A stretch of DNA of 64,000 nucleotides from Agromyces hippuratus (GCF_013410355.1 NZ_JACCFI010000001.1:868001-932000); one strand, 5' to 3'. Shown: positions 35,387 through 50,058, counted from the stretch's first letter. Notes: generated by a model not told the origin, from the sequence alone. Translations and numbers: made by a program.

Positions 35387-37060
35387 TCAGCCGAGCAGCG
35401 CGGAACGCAGGGTGTCGAGCCCGACACCGCCGAGTGCGAGCGCATCGCGGTGGAACTCGCGGATGTCGAACGACGCGCCTTCGCGGCGGGCGACCTCGTC
35501 GCGCAGCTGCTCCCAGATGCGCTGGCCGACCTTGTACGACGGCGCCTGGCCAGGCCAGCCGAGGTAGCGGTTGACCTCGAACCGCACGAAGCCCTCGTTC
35601 ATGTTGACGTTCTGACCGAGGAACTCGAAGGCGTAGTCGCCGGTCCAGGCGCCCTGCCCGTCGGGCCGCTGCTTGCCGAGGTGCACGCCGATGTCGAGCA
35701 CGACGCGGGCGGCGCGCATGCGCTGGCCGTCGAGCATGCCGAGCCGGTCGGCCGGGTCGTCGAGGTAGCCGAGGCTCTGCATGAGCCGCTCGGCGTAGAG
35801 CGCCCAGCCCTCGGCGTGCCCGGAGGTGCCGGCGAGCTGGCGCCGCCACGTGTTCAGCTGACCGCGGTTCACGACGGCCTGCCCGATCTGCAGGTGGTGA
35901 CCGGGAACGCCCTCGTGGTACACGGTGGTGAGCTCGCGCCAGGTGTCGAACTCGGTGACGCCCTCGGGCACCGACCACCACATGCGGCCGGGGCGCGAGA
36001 AATCGTCGCTCGGTCCGGTGTAGTAGATGCCGCCCTCTTGCGTCGGCGCGATCATGCATTCGAGCGTGCGGATCTCAGCGGGGATGTCGAACTGCGTGCC
36101 GGCGAGTTCGGCCACGGCACGGTCGCTCGTCTCCTGCATCCAACGCTGCAGTGCCTCGGTGCCGTGGAGCTTCCGCGACGGATCGCCGTCGAGGAAGGCG
36201 ATCGCCTCGTGAACGGATGCCCCGGGCAGGATCTCGCTCGCGATCGACTCCTGCTCGGCGACCATGCGGGCGAGCTCCTCGATGCCCCACTCGTAGGTCT
36301 CGTCGAGGTCGATCACCGCGCCGAGGAAGTGACGCGACTGCAGGGCGTAGATCTCGCGCCCGACGCCGTCGTGCTCGCCCGCCACCGGGTGCAGCTCCGT
36401 CTCGAGGAACTCGGCGAGGCGGCCGTACGAAGCGGCGGCAGCCTCGGCACCGGTACCGAGGTGACTCGTGATCGAGACGGGGAGATCGGTGCCACCGGCC
36501 TTCGCCGAACCGGCGAACGTTCCGAAGAATCCGTCGGGCTTCGCGATGCGTCGTGCCTGCGCCGCGACCTCGCGCACCTGGCGAGCCGCAGGCACGGTGC
36601 CTCGGGCGATGCCCTCGCGCAGCGTCTCGATGTAGCCGTCGATCGCGCCCGGGACCGCCTCCAGACGGGTCGCGATGCGCTCCCACTCGTCAGGGGCGTC
36701 GGTCGGCATGAGGTCGAAGACCTCGCGGATGTCTTGGGCGGGGCTCGCGATGACGTTGAGGTCGCGCAGGTGGAGTCCGGCGTCATGGCGCTCGAGCTCG
36801 AGCTCGAGCTCGCTGCCGAGGTCGGCCACGGTGATGCGATCGACGTCGTCGACCGGAGTCGCGGCACGGAGCGCGGCGAGTGCCTCGCGCGTGGCTGCGA
36901 TCGAGCGCTCGTGACCCTCGGGAGAGTAGTCGGCGAGCTGCTCGTCGAACGTCGTGCGGCCGATGTAGGTGCCGACTCCGGGGTTCAATTCGACGAGTGT
37001 GTCGACCCACCCCTCTGCGATGCGGTCGACGTCGGTCGGGGTGCGCTCACTCGAAGTCAT
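35387..37060 (-). CDS. DUF885 family putative zinc-dependent peptidase
   Basis: 557 residues of the DUF885 family, related to M32-like or other gluzincin peptidases. The HEGVPGHHLQIG motif near residue 370 is the conserved HExxxGHH metal site and GHAEGWALYAERL follows as the downstream glutamate helix. No signal peptide is evident, so it is probably cytoplasmic. ATG at 37060; an ATG ten codons upstream is less likely. It heads the DUF885-DUF4166-epimerase run. Its substrate is unknown; some homologues are annotated as dipeptidases. Confidence 0.88.
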   Translation of the reverse strand: MTSSERTPTDVDRIAEGWVDTLVELNPGVGTYIGRTTFDEQLADYSPEGHERSIAATREALAALRAATPVDDVDRITVADLGSELELELERHDAGLHLRDLNVIASPAQDIREVFDLMPTDAPDEWERIATRLEAVPGAIDGYIETLREGIARGTVPAARQVREVAAQARRIAKPDGFFGTFAGSAKAGGTDLPVSITSHLGTGAEAAAASYGRLAEFLETELHPVAGEHDGVGREIYALQSRHFLGAVIDLDETYEWGIEELARMVAEQESIASEILPGASVHEAIAFLDGDPSRKLHGTEALQRWMQETSDRAVAELAGTQFDIPAEIRTLECMIAPTQEGGIYYTGPSDDFSRPGRMWWSVPEGVTEFDTWRELTTVYHEGVPGHHLQIGQAVVNRGQLNTWRRQLAGTSGHAEGWALYAERLMQSLGYLDDPADRLGMLDGQRMRAARVVLDIGVHLGKQRPDGQGAWTGDYAFEFLGQNVNMNEGFVRFEVNRYLGWPGQAPSYKVGQRIWEQLRDEVARREGASFDIREFHRDALALGGVGLDTLRSALLG

Positions 37061-37145
37061 GCACCCGAGCCTATGACGGACCGCACCCACTCGGGGCGCG
37101 CAGCTGCTCCCTGTGGATGGATGCCTCGCCGGCGCGGCGCACCGA

Positions 37146-39842
37146 TCAGTGCGCCGCGTCCTCCCAGTTCGCCCCGCGACCGATCTGCACGTCGAGCGGT
37201 ACGAGCAGTTCAGCGGCGTTCGCCATGCGGTCGCGCACGAGCGTCTCGAGCGTCTCGGACTCCCCCGCTGCGACCTCGAAGATGAGCTCGTCGTGCACGG
37301 TGAGCAGCATGCGGCTCGCCATGCCCTGTGCCGCGAGGTCGTTCTCGACGCGGGCCATCGCGATCTTGATGATGTCGGCGGCCGAGCCCTGGATCGGCGA
37401 GTTCAGCGCGGCGCGCTCGGCGTTCTCGCGAAGCACCCGGTTCGGGCTGTTGAGGTCGGGGAAGGGGCGGCGACGACCGAAGATCGTCTCGGTGTAGCCG
37501 TCGATCTTCGCCTGCTCGACGACCATGCGCAGGTAGTCGCGCACCGCACCGAAGCGTTCGAAGTACTCCTTCATGAGCTGCGTCGCCTCGGCGCGATCTA
37601 TGCGGAGCTGCTTCGAGAGGCCGAAGGCGCTGAGGCCGTAGGCGAGGCCGTACGACATGGCCTTCACCTTCGTGCGCATCACCGGGGTCACGTCGGCGGG
37701 GTCGACCCCGAACACGCGTGCACCGACGAAGCGGTGCAGGTCTTCGCCGGCGTTGAACGCCTCGATGAGCCCGGGGTCGCCCGAGAGGTGCGCCATGATG
37801 CGCATCTCGATCTGCGAGTAGTCGGCCGTGAGCAGCTCGGTGTACTCGGTGCCGTGCCGGAACGCCTTGCGGATGCGCCGGCCGTCTTCGGTGCGGATCG
37901 GGATGTTCTGCAGGTTCGGGTCGTTCGACGACATGCGGCCCGTGGCCGCGCCGATCTGGCCGTAGCTCGTGTGGATGCGCCCGTCGGCGGCGATCGACTT
38001 GTCGAGGGACTCGACGATCTGGCGGAGCTTGGTGGCGTCGCGGTGTTCGAGCAGGTAGCCGAGGAACGGGTGCGGGTTCGACTCCTGCAGGTCGGCCAGC
38101 GCGCTCGCATCGGTCGTGTAGCCGGTCTTCGTCGCCCGCGTCTTCGGCATGCCGAGCTGGTCGAAGAGCACCTCTTGCAGCTGCTTCGGCGAACCGAGGT
38201 TGACCTCCCGGCCGATCTCGGCGAAAGCCGACTCGGCCAGGCCCGCCGCACGTGCACCGAGTTCGGTGGAGAGCGCGGAGAGTTCGGCGTGATCGACGGT
38301 GACGCCGCGCACCTCCATCGCCGCGAGCACCGGCACGAGCGGCATCTCGACATCGGCGAGCAGCTGCCGCGAGCTCTCGGGCAGGGCCCGGAGCACGACG
38401 GGAGCGACCCGAAGCGAGTACCACGCGTACTCGGGGGCGCCCGCATCGGTGCCCTCTTCGGGCACGAGCTGGGCGGGGTCGGCCTGCGGCACGGTCTCGC
38501 CGAGGTAGCGCTCGACGAGGTCGGCGAGCGTCTTCTCTGCGAGGATCGGCCGCACGAGCCATCCGGCGACGAGGGTGTCGATGACGAGCCCGTCGAACGC
38601 GAGGCCCGAGCGCATGAGCGCCTTCAGCTGGGGCTTCGCATCGGTCATGATCTTCGGTGCATCGCTCGCCAGCCATGCCTCGAACGGTGCGTAGTCGGTG
38701 CGACCCTGCTGCCACGGGAGGTGCACGGACTCGGTCGCCGTCGCGATGCCGGCGCCGATCACGGTGCCGTCGAGCACCTCGATGCTGAGGCCGAGGCCCG
38801 CGGGCTCAGCGATGACGGCGCGCTCGATCCAGGCGGCGAGCTCCTCGTCGAGCAGTCGGCGGGGGCTCGGCGCTGCAGGCGCCGCAGGGGTGTCCGCTGC
38901 CGGGGTCGCGGGCGCAGCCGAAGCCGCTCCGTTGCCGTTGCCGTTGCCGTTGCCGGCCACGATCTTCTTCATGCGCTCGAACAGCGTGCGGAACTCGAGC
39001 CGTTCGAAGAGCGGCTGCACCGCCTCGATGTCGATCGGCTTGGCCTCGAGCTCGTCGATCGCGACGTCGAGCTCGACATCGGTCACGAGCCGGTTGAGGC
39101 GGCGGTTGCGGATGGCGTTCTCTTTCTCGTCGCGCAGGTTCTGCCCGACGACGCCCTTGATCTCCTCGGCGTGCTCGAGGATGCCGTCGAGAGAGCCGTA
39201 GAGGCCGAGCCACTTGACGGCGGTCTTCTCGCCGACCTTCGTGATGCCGATGAGGTTGTCGCTCGTCTCGCCCACGAGCGCGGCGACGTCGGGGTACTGC
39301 TCGGGCCGGATGCCGTAGCGCTCGACGACCGCGTCGGTGTCGTAGCGCTTCAGCTGCGAGACGCCCTGGGTGTTCGGGTAGAGCAGCGTGACGTCGTCGT
39401 TGACGAGCTGGATGGTGTCGCGGTCGCCCGAGACGAGGAGCACCCGGTAGCCCTCAGCACGCCCGCGAGCGGCGAGCGTCGCGAGGATGTCGTCGGCCTC
39501 GTAGTCCTCTTTCTCGAGGGTGCGCACGCCCATCGCCTTCAGCGCGTCCTGCAGCAGCGGCACCTGCCCCTTGAACTCGACCGGGGTCTCCCCCCGGGTG
39601 CCCTTGTACTCGGGGTACTCGCGCGTGCGGAACGATGCGCGCGAGATGTCGAAGGCGACGGCGATGTGCGTCGGCTTCTCGTTCTGCAGCAGCAGGAGCA
39701 GCATCGACAGGAAGCCGTGGATGGCGTTCGTGTGCTGACCGTCACGGGTGGTGAAGCTGTCGACTGGGAGGGCGTAGAAGGCCCGGAAGGCCAACGAATG
39801 GCCGTCGACGACGAGGAGGGTAGGCTTTTCTGCGTCCGACAC
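37146..39842 (-). CDS. polA: DNA polymerase I
   Basis: Repair and Okazaki-fragment-processing polymerase. 898 residues: 5' nuclease domain (about 1-300, with LLVVDGHSLAFRAFYAL and the YEADD acidic cluster), a central 3'-5' exonuclease-like domain, and the polymerase domain with motif A (ADYSQIEMR), motif B (RTKVKAMSYGLAYGLS) and motif C (VHDE ending at residue 852). The exonuclease domain lacks the FDTET acidic motif, so proofreading is probably absent, as in mycobacteria and Thermus. Ala/Pro-rich linker near residue 300. GTG start at 39842 preceded by TAGTCT six bases upstream, suggesting leaderless transcription. Confidence 0.97.
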   Translation of the reverse strand: MSDAEKPTLLVVDGHSLAFRAFYALPVDSFTTRDGQHTNAIHGFLSMLLLLLQNEKPTHIAVAFDISRASFRTREYPEYKGTRGETPVEFKGQVPLLQDALKAMGVRTLEKEDYEADDILATLAARGRAEGYRVLLVSGDRDTIQLVNDDVTLLYPNTQGVSQLKRYDTDAVVERYGIRPEQYPDVAALVGETSDNLIGITKVGEKTAVKWLGLYGSLDGILEHAEEIKGVVGQNLRDEKENAIRNRRLNRLVTDVELDVAIDELEAKPIDIEAVQPLFERLEFRTLFERMKKIVAGNGNGNGNGAASAAPATPAADTPAAPAAPSPRRLLDEELAAWIERAVIAEPAGLGLSIEVLDGTVIGAGIATATESVHLPWQQGRTDYAPFEAWLASDAPKIMTDAKPQLKALMRSGLAFDGLVIDTLVAGWLVRPILAEKTLADLVERYLGETVPQADPAQLVPEEGTDAGAPEYAWYSLRVAPVVLRALPESSRQLLADVEMPLVPVLAAMEVRGVTVDHAELSALSTELGARAAGLAESAFAEIGREVNLGSPKQLQEVLFDQLGMPKTRATKTGYTTDASALADLQESNPHPFLGYLLEHRDATKLRQIVESLDKSIAADGRIHTSYGQIGAATGRMSSNDPNLQNIPIRTEDGRRIRKAFRHGTEYTELLTADYSQIEMRIMAHLSGDPGLIEAFNAGEDLHRFVGARVFGVDPADVTPVMRTKVKAMSYGLAYGLSAFGLSKQLRIDRAEATQLMKEYFERFGAVRDYLRMVVEQAKIDGYTETIFGRRRPFPDLNSPNRVLRENAERAALNSPIQGSAADIIKIAMARVENDLAAQGMASRMLLTVHDELIFEVAAGESETLETLVRDRMANAAELLVPLDVQIGRGANWEDAAH

Positions 39843-39899
39843 CCCCCAAGACTACAAGCGGCCGACGACACTGCCCGACGGCCCATCTCGAAGGCGAGC

Positions 39900-40319
39900 A
39901 TGACCCAGACGAGCGATCCCATCGACTACCTCCACACCCGCGGAACGGGTGCACTGGCCGAGAAGATGGGCATCGAGTTCGTCGAGTTCTCGGTCGATCG
40001 CTCCGTCGCGAGAATGCCGGTCGAGGGCAACACCCAGCCGGCGATGCTGCTGCACGGCGGCGCCTACGTGGTGCTCGGCGAATCGCTCGGCTCCATGGCC
40101 GCGAACCTCTGGGCGGGCGCCGGCAAGCTCGCGGTCGGCATCGAGATCAACGCCACGCACACGCGATCGGCGACGAGCGGATGGGTCACCGGCGTCTGCA
40201 CGCCGATCCACCTCGGCCGCACCCTCACCACGCACGAGATCGCCGTCACCGACGATCAGGGCCGTCGGTGCTCCACGATCCGCATCACGAACCTCATCAA
40301 GGACCGCCCCGCGGCCTGA
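39900..40319 (+). CDS. PaaI-type hotdog-fold thioesterase
   Basis: 139 residues. The hotdog thioesterase signature QPAMLLHGGAYVVLGES holds His52-Gly53-Gly54 and the catalytic Glu61. The C-terminal half has the HTRSATSGWVTGVCTPIHLG strand typical of PaaI/MenI-like enzymes. It hydrolyses an acyl-CoA (1,4-dihydroxy-2-naphthoyl-CoA or an aryl-CoA are common substrates of the family) but the context does not tell which. ATG at 39900 with AAGGCGAGC upstream. Divergent from polA. Confidence 0.88.
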   Translation: MTQTSDPIDYLHTRGTGALAEKMGIEFVEFSVDRSVARMPVEGNTQPAMLLHGGAYVVLGESLGSMAANLWAGAGKLAVGIEINATHTRSATSGWVTGVCTPIHLGRTLTTHEIAVTDDQGRRCSTIRITNLIKDRPAA

Positions 40320-40331
40320 GGCGGAACGAGA

Positions 40332-40375
40332 ACAGCGGATGCCGCGGCGACACGTGTCGCCGCGGCATCCGCTGT
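40332..40375. terminator. 44-bp perfect palindrome, convergent terminator carrying two CGGATGCC words
   Basis: Two 22-bp arms (40332-40353 and 40354-40375) are exact complements without a spacer, centred on ACACGTGT. Each arm contains CGGATGCCGCGG. It lies between the convergent thioesterase and response-regulator genes, 13 nt and 17 nt away, so it can end both transcripts. Confidence 0.85.
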
Positions 40376-40391
40376 GTGGAAACCTGTGGTG

Positions 40392-40997
40392 CTACTTCTT
40401 GGCCGCGAGCTGCTCGATGATGGCCTGCGAGACGTCTTTCATCGTGAGGCGGCGGTCCATCGAGGCCTTCTGGATCCAACGGAACGCCTCGGGCTCCGAG
40501 AGTCCCATCTTCTCGTTGAGGAGGCCCTTGGCACGATCGACGAGCTTGCGGGTCTCGAAGCGCTCGACGAGGTCGCCGACCTCGGCCTCGAGCGCGATGA
40601 TCTGCGCGTAGCGGGCCAGGGCGATCTCGATCGCCGGCAGGAGGTCGTTGGGCGTGAACGGCTTCACGACGTAGGCCAGGGCGCCGGCTTCGCTGGCGCG
40701 CTCCACGAGCTCCTTCTGGCTGAACGCCGTGAGGAGCACGACCGGGGCGATGTGGCCCTTCGAGAGCCGCTCCGCCGCGGAGATACCGTCGAGCTGGGGC
40801 ATCTTGACGTCCATGATGACGAGGTCGGGCCGCAGCTCGGTGGCGAGCGCAACTGCCGTTTCGCCGTCACCGGCCTCGCCGACGACCTCGAAGCCGTTGT
40901 CGCGCAGGATCTCGACGATATCGAGGCGGATGAGCGACTCATCTTCCGCCACGACCACGCGGCGCGGTGCCGACTGAGTTGGTTCGGTGTCTGTCAC
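40392..40997 (-). CDS. pdtaR: ANTAR-domain response regulator (PdtaR-like)
   Basis: 201-residue response regulator acting on RNA rather than DNA. The receiver domain shows Glu18-Asp19, phospho-acceptor Asp63 (IMDVKMP), Thr90 and Lys112 (VKPF). A coiled linker leads to an ANTAR domain (about 140-200: RFETRKLVDRAKGLLNEKMG). It closely resembles mycobacterial PdtaR (Rv1626), whose kinase PdtaS is encoded elsewhere; no kinase is in this window. The GTG at 40997 lacks a ribosome-binding site but TAGGCT seven bases upstream supports leaderless transcription. Divergent from tRNA-Leu. Confidence 0.92.
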   Translation of the reverse strand: MTDTEPTQSAPRRVVVAEDESLIRLDIVEILRDNGFEVVGEAGDGETAVALATELRPDLVIMDVKMPQLDGISAAERLSKGHIAPVVLLTAFSQKELVERASEAGALAYVVKPFTPNDLLPAIEIALARYAQIIALEAEVGDLVERFETRKLVDRAKGLLNEKMGLSEPEAFRWIQKASMDRRLTMKDVSQAIIEQLAAKK

Positions 40998-41019
40998 GGA
41001 GGAAAGCCTACGGTATTCT
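40991..41019 (+). promoter_or_regulatory. Promoter of tRNA-Leu
   Basis: CTGTCA (40991-40996), a 17-bp spacer and TATTCT (41014-41019), 15 nt before the mature tRNA 5' end. It overlaps the start of the divergent response-regulator gene, so the two transcripts compete for this region. Confidence 0.6.
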
Positions 41020-41033
41020 GAGCGAGGCCTTTG

Positions 41034-41119
41034 GCCGGTGTGGCGGAATGGCAGACGCGGAGCACTCAAAATGCTTTGCCCGAAAGGGCGTGTGGGTTCG
41101 ACCCCCACCACCGGCACCA
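41034..41119 (+). tRNA. tRNA-Leu (CAA)
   Basis: 86 nt including an encoded CCA end. Acceptor stem GCCGGTG pairs with CACCGGC; discriminator base A. The anticodon loop is CTCAAAA with anticodon CAA, which reads UUG. The long variable arm (TTGCCCGAAAGGGCGT) is a class II feature proper to tRNA-Leu, and the T-arm GTGGGTTCGACCCCCAC is perfect. UUG is a rare codon in this GC-rich genome. Confidence 0.97.
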
Positions 41120-41135
41120 ACTCGACGAGAGGGTG

Positions 41136-41150
41136 CCGCTCACCGAGCGG
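41136..41150 (+). terminator. Small hairpin after tRNA-Leu
   Basis: CCGCTC-ACC-GAGCGG begins 17 nt after the tRNA. It is a weak 6-bp stem that overlaps a CGGATGCC word. The remainder of 41151-41261 has no supported gene. Confidence 0.4.
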
Positions 41151-41238
41151 ATGCCGCGATGTGCGCGTTCCGCTGTTCGATGAGACGCCGCAGGCACGGG
41201 CCGAGTACGACGGCGCCAGGTCCGCCGAGGCATCCGCT
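41146..41238. repeat. Inverted pair of AGCGGATGCCNCG between tRNA-Leu and pyk
   Basis: AGCGGATGCCGCG (41146-41158) and the complement of AGCGGATGCCTCG (41226-41238) match at 12 of 13 positions and face each other 67 nt apart in the gap between two convergent genes. Confidence 0.6.
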
Positions 41239-41261
41239 GCTCGTCGCGGCGGGCACGCGAA

Positions 41262-41289
41262 AGGAGCCGGCCCTCGCGGACCGGCTCCT
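41262..41289 (-). terminator. Terminator after pyk
   Basis: Perfect 9-bp stem AGGAGCCGG (41262-41270) and CCGGCTCCT (41281-41289) with a 10-nt loop, followed on the minus strand by TTCG. It lies 13 nt after the pyk stop. Confidence 0.8.
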
Positions 41290-41302
41290 CTCGTGTTCGG
41301 CT

Positions 41303-42718
41303 CTAGAGCACCTCGCCGACGACGTGCACGCGCACGTCGTTCGTGGTGCCGGGGATTCCGGGAGGGGAACCCGAGATGATGACGACCTTCTCGCCGTTCA
41401 CCGCCTTGCCGGTCTTCGCGAGCGCCTCGTCGACCTGGCCGACCATCTGGTCGGTGTGGGTCACGCGGGAGACGACGAACGCCTCGACGCCCCAGTTGAG
41501 GGCGAGGCGACGACGGATCGCGGGGTCGGGCGTGAACGCCAGGATGGGGATCTTCGACCGCAGTCGCGTCATGCGGCGCACGGTCTCGCCCGACTCGGTG
41601 AAGACGCAGAGGTACTTGGCCTCGACGAAGTCGGCGACCTCGACCGCGGCGGCGGTGATCGCACCCGACTGGGTGCGCGGCTTCGTGCCGAGCGGCAGGA
41701 TGCGGTCGAGCCCGTGCTGCTCGGTGGACTCGACGATGCGCGCCATGGTCTGCACCGTGATGACGGGGTACTCCCCCACGCTCGTCTCGCCCGAGAGCAT
41801 GACCGCGTCGGCGCCGTCGAGCACCGCGTTCGCGACGTCTGAGGTCTCAGCGCGCGTCGGCACGGGGCTGTGGATCATCGACTCGAGCATCTGCGTCGCC
41901 ACGATGACGGGCTTCGCGAGACGACGCGCGATCTCGACCGCGCGCTTCTGCACGATCGGCACCGCCTCGAGCGGCAGCTCGACGCCGAGGTCGCCACGGG
42001 CGACCATGATGGCGTCGAACGCCTCGGTGATCTCCTCGAGCGCGTCGACGGCCTGCGGCTTCTCGATCTTCGCGACGACGGGCACGCGGCGACCCACCTC
42101 GTCCATGATCTCGTGCACGCGCGTGATGTCGGACGCGTTGCGCACGAAGGAGAGCGCGATGATGTCGGCGCCGAGCTCGAGGCCCCAGCGGAGGTCGGCC
42201 TCGTCCTTCTCGGAGAGTGCCGGCACGTTGACGGCGACACCGGGCAGGTTGATGCCCTTGTTGTTCGACACCGGGCCGGCGACGATGACGCGGGTCGTGA
42301 CGACGACGCCGTCGGTCTCGATGACCTCGACGCGCACCTTGCCGTCGTCGATCAGCAGGAAGTCGCCGGGCTTCACGTCTTGGGGCAGGCCCTTGAACGT
42401 GGTGCCGACGAGCTCCTTCGTGCCCACGACGTCTTCGGTGGTGATCTTGAAGATGTCACCCTCGGCGAGCTCGTGCGGGCCGTCGGCGAACTTGCCGAGT
42501 CGGATCTTCGGCCCCTGCAGGTCGACCAGCACGGCGACCGCCTTGCCGCTGTCGTTCGCGGCCTTCCGCACGTTCTGGTAGACGCCTTCGTGCACGTCGT
42601 AGCTGCCGTGGCTGAGGTTCATCCGCGCGACGTCGACGCCCGCATCGATGATCGCCCGGATCTGCTCATAGCTCGATGTCGCCGGCCCGAGGGTGGCGAC
42701 GATCTTCGCTCGTCTCAT
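41303..42718 (-). CDS. pyk: Pyruvate kinase
   Basis: Last step of glycolysis, phosphoenolpyruvate plus ADP to pyruvate plus ATP. 471 residues. N-terminal MRRAKIVATLGPA, ARMNLSHG (31-38), catalytic Lys217 with Glu219 (AKIEK), Asp243 in ARGDLG, and MLSGETSVGEYP are present. The C-terminal domain is complete but short, so allosteric control exists in principle though its effector cannot be read. ATG with GGGAGCAC upstream. It has its own terminator and is separated from gltD by a hairpin. Confidence 0.98.
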   Translation of the reverse strand: MRRAKIVATLGPATSSYEQIRAIIDAGVDVARMNLSHGSYDVHEGVYQNVRKAANDSGKAVAVLVDLQGPKIRLGKFADGPHELAEGDIFKITTEDVVGTKELVGTTFKGLPQDVKPGDFLLIDDGKVRVEVIETDGVVVTTRVIVAGPVSNNKGINLPGVAVNVPALSEKDEADLRWGLELGADIIALSFVRNASDITRVHEIMDEVGRRVPVVAKIEKPQAVDALEEITEAFDAIMVARGDLGVELPLEAVPIVQKRAVEIARRLAKPVIVATQMLESMIHSPVPTRAETSDVANAVLDGADAVMLSGETSVGEYPVITVQTMARIVESTEQHGLDRILPLGTKPRTQSGAITAAAVEVADFVEAKYLCVFTESGETVRRMTRLRSKIPILAFTPDPAIRRRLALNWGVEAFVVSRVTHTDQMVGQVDEALAKTGKAVNGEKVVIISGSPPGIPGTTNDVRVHVVGEVL

Positions 42719-42766
42719 TTTCTTGTGCTCCCATGTTCCGCGCGTCAGCGCCGGGTGTTGGTCGAA

Positions 42767-42784
42767 GCGCGCCGTGCGGCGCGC
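42767..42784 (-). terminator. Terminator after gltD
   Basis: Perfect 8-bp stem GCGCGCCG/CGGCGCGC around TG, five bases after the gltD stop, then TTCGACC on the minus strand. It separates the gltBD unit from pyk. Confidence 0.65.
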
Positions 42785-42789
42785 GGTGG

Positions 42790-44239
<1,450 letters not shown>

Positions 44240-44247
<8 letters not shown>

Positions 44248-44300
44248 TGGTCACTTCCCACCTGTTCATGGGCGCAGCCGGGTCCATCGTCTGGATCTTC

Positions 44301-44308
<8 letters not shown>
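44240..44308 (-). CDS. 22-codon ORF linking gltB and gltD
   Basis: ATG at 44308, stop at 44240-44242; the product would be MAEKIQTMDPAAPMNRWEVT followed by NG. Its start shares ATGGCTGA with the gltB stop and its own stop shares ATGGCTGA with the gltD start, so both junctions are identical 8-nt overlaps. The last six residues WEVTNG mirror the last six of GltB (LEVTNG). It is best explained as a by-product of a short duplication and may serve only as a coupling ORF; a functional peptide is unproven. Confidence 0.4.

Positions 44309-44319
<11 letters not shown>
44240..44319. repeat. 19-bp direct repeat flanking the gltB-gltD spacer
   Basis: TCAGCCATTGGTCACTTCC occurs at 44240-44258 and again at 44301-44319, 61 bp apart. 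One copy is the 3' end of gltB, the other the translation start of gltD. Confidence 0.9.
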
Positions 44320-48878
<4,559 letters not shown>

Positions 48879-48990
48879 GTGAACCGTCCTCATCAACTAA
48901 GTGTGCAGCGGGGGACGTCGTCGGCCCATCAAGGGAGATGTCTCGACGCGTGGTGCGGCGTCGCTTCGGAGAACGTTCTGCGGGGGCGCT

Positions 48991-50001
48991 TTACGCTGAG
49001 GTGGATCGGCTTGAGCTTGTGGCTGCCGTCACGCCCGTCTTGCTCTCACCCTCGACGTCATCGTCGAGAGAGTCGGAGTCGGACTCGATGTCTTCGGAGT
49101 CTACCTCAGCATTCGGCGCAGTCCATTCACGCCCCGGCACGTACGGGCTCGGCTCGTCGCCGGTGTGACGACGACGCTGCACGAGGATCAGCACGATGCC
49201 GAGCACGACGGCCGCGAGCGAGGCCCAGACGTTGACGCGGATGCCGAAGAACATCTCGCTCGGGTCGAGGCGGATCGACTCGAAGAACGCGCGGCCCGCG
49301 CCGTACCAGATGAGGTACACGCCGAAGGCCTTGCCCCAGCGCAGGTTGAACCGGCGCTCGAGCATGACGATGGCGGCGGCGCCGAGGAGGTTCCACACGA
49401 GCTCGTAGAGGAACGTCGGGTGGAAGAGCGTGCCCTCGGCGAGGCCGGCCGGGAAGGCCAGGTTGTCGGAGGAGATCTCGAGGCCCCACGGCAGGTCGGT
49501 GGGCGAGCCGAAGAGCTCGTGGTTGAACCAGTTGCCGAGTCGGCCGATGGCCTGTGCGACCAGCAGGCCGGGTGCGAGCGCGTCGGCGAACGACCAGAAG
49601 CGGATGCCGGTGAAGCGGCAGCCGATGATCGCACCGATCGCGCCGCCGATCAGGGCGCCGTAGATGGCGTTGCCGCCCTCCCAGATGTTCCAGATCGCCC
49701 CGGGGGCGAAGGGATTCCAGATGTTCGCACCGGCGTAGAAGTAGTCGTCGGGGTGCGTGAAGACGTGGTAGAACCGGGCGCCGATGATGCCGAGCGGCAC
49801 CGCCCACAGGGCGATGTCGAGCACGATGCCGGGCTCGGCGCCGCGCTTGGTGAGGCGGCGCGAGGTGATGATGACGGCGAGGATGATGCCGACGAGGATG
49901 CACAGCGCATACGTCTGGATCGTCAGCGTGCCCCACGGGACCGGAATCTCGAGAGCGCGCCAGGCGGGGTCTGGACTCGGAATGCTGAACGGTGCGATCA
50001 C
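48991..50001 (-). CDS. lgt: Prolipoprotein diacylglyceryl transferase
   Basis: Membrane enzyme that attaches diacylglyceryl from phosphatidylglycerol to the lipobox cysteine of prolipoproteins. 336 residues with about seven membrane segments. Signature elements: GIIGARFYHVFTHPD, GNAIYGALIGG and the family box GRLGNWFNHELFG. The C-terminus is an extra acidic tail (EVDSEDIESDSDSLDDD) common in actinobacterial Lgt. GTG start with AGGAAAGG upstream. It is placed between trpA and gltB. Confidence 0.96.
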   Translation of the reverse strand: MIAPFSIPSPDPAWRALEIPVPWGTLTIQTYALCILVGIILAVIITSRRLTKRGAEPGIVLDIALWAVPLGIIGARFYHVFTHPDDYFYAGANIWNPFAPGAIWNIWEGGNAIYGALIGGAIGAIIGCRFTGIRFWSFADALAPGLLVAQAIGRLGNWFNHELFGSPTDLPWGLEISSDNLAFPAGLAEGTLFHPTFLYELVWNLLGAAAIVMLERRFNLRWGKAFGVYLIWYGAGRAFFESIRLDPSEMFFGIRVNVWASLAAVVLGIVLILVQRRRHTGDEPSPYVPGREWTAPNAEVDSEDIESDSDSLDDDVEGESKTGVTAATSSSRSTSA

Positions 50002-50058
50002 GCCGGCTGCTGCCTTTCCTCAGTTGCGTCGGCCGCTGACGGCCTCAATGAGCGTACT

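Noticed and set aside
41120..41300. Possible short gene downstream of tRNA-Leu (frame running through 41150-41379).
   Set aside because: No start with a ribosome-binding site; it runs into the pyk terminator and pyk antisense; composition is that of a shadow frame.
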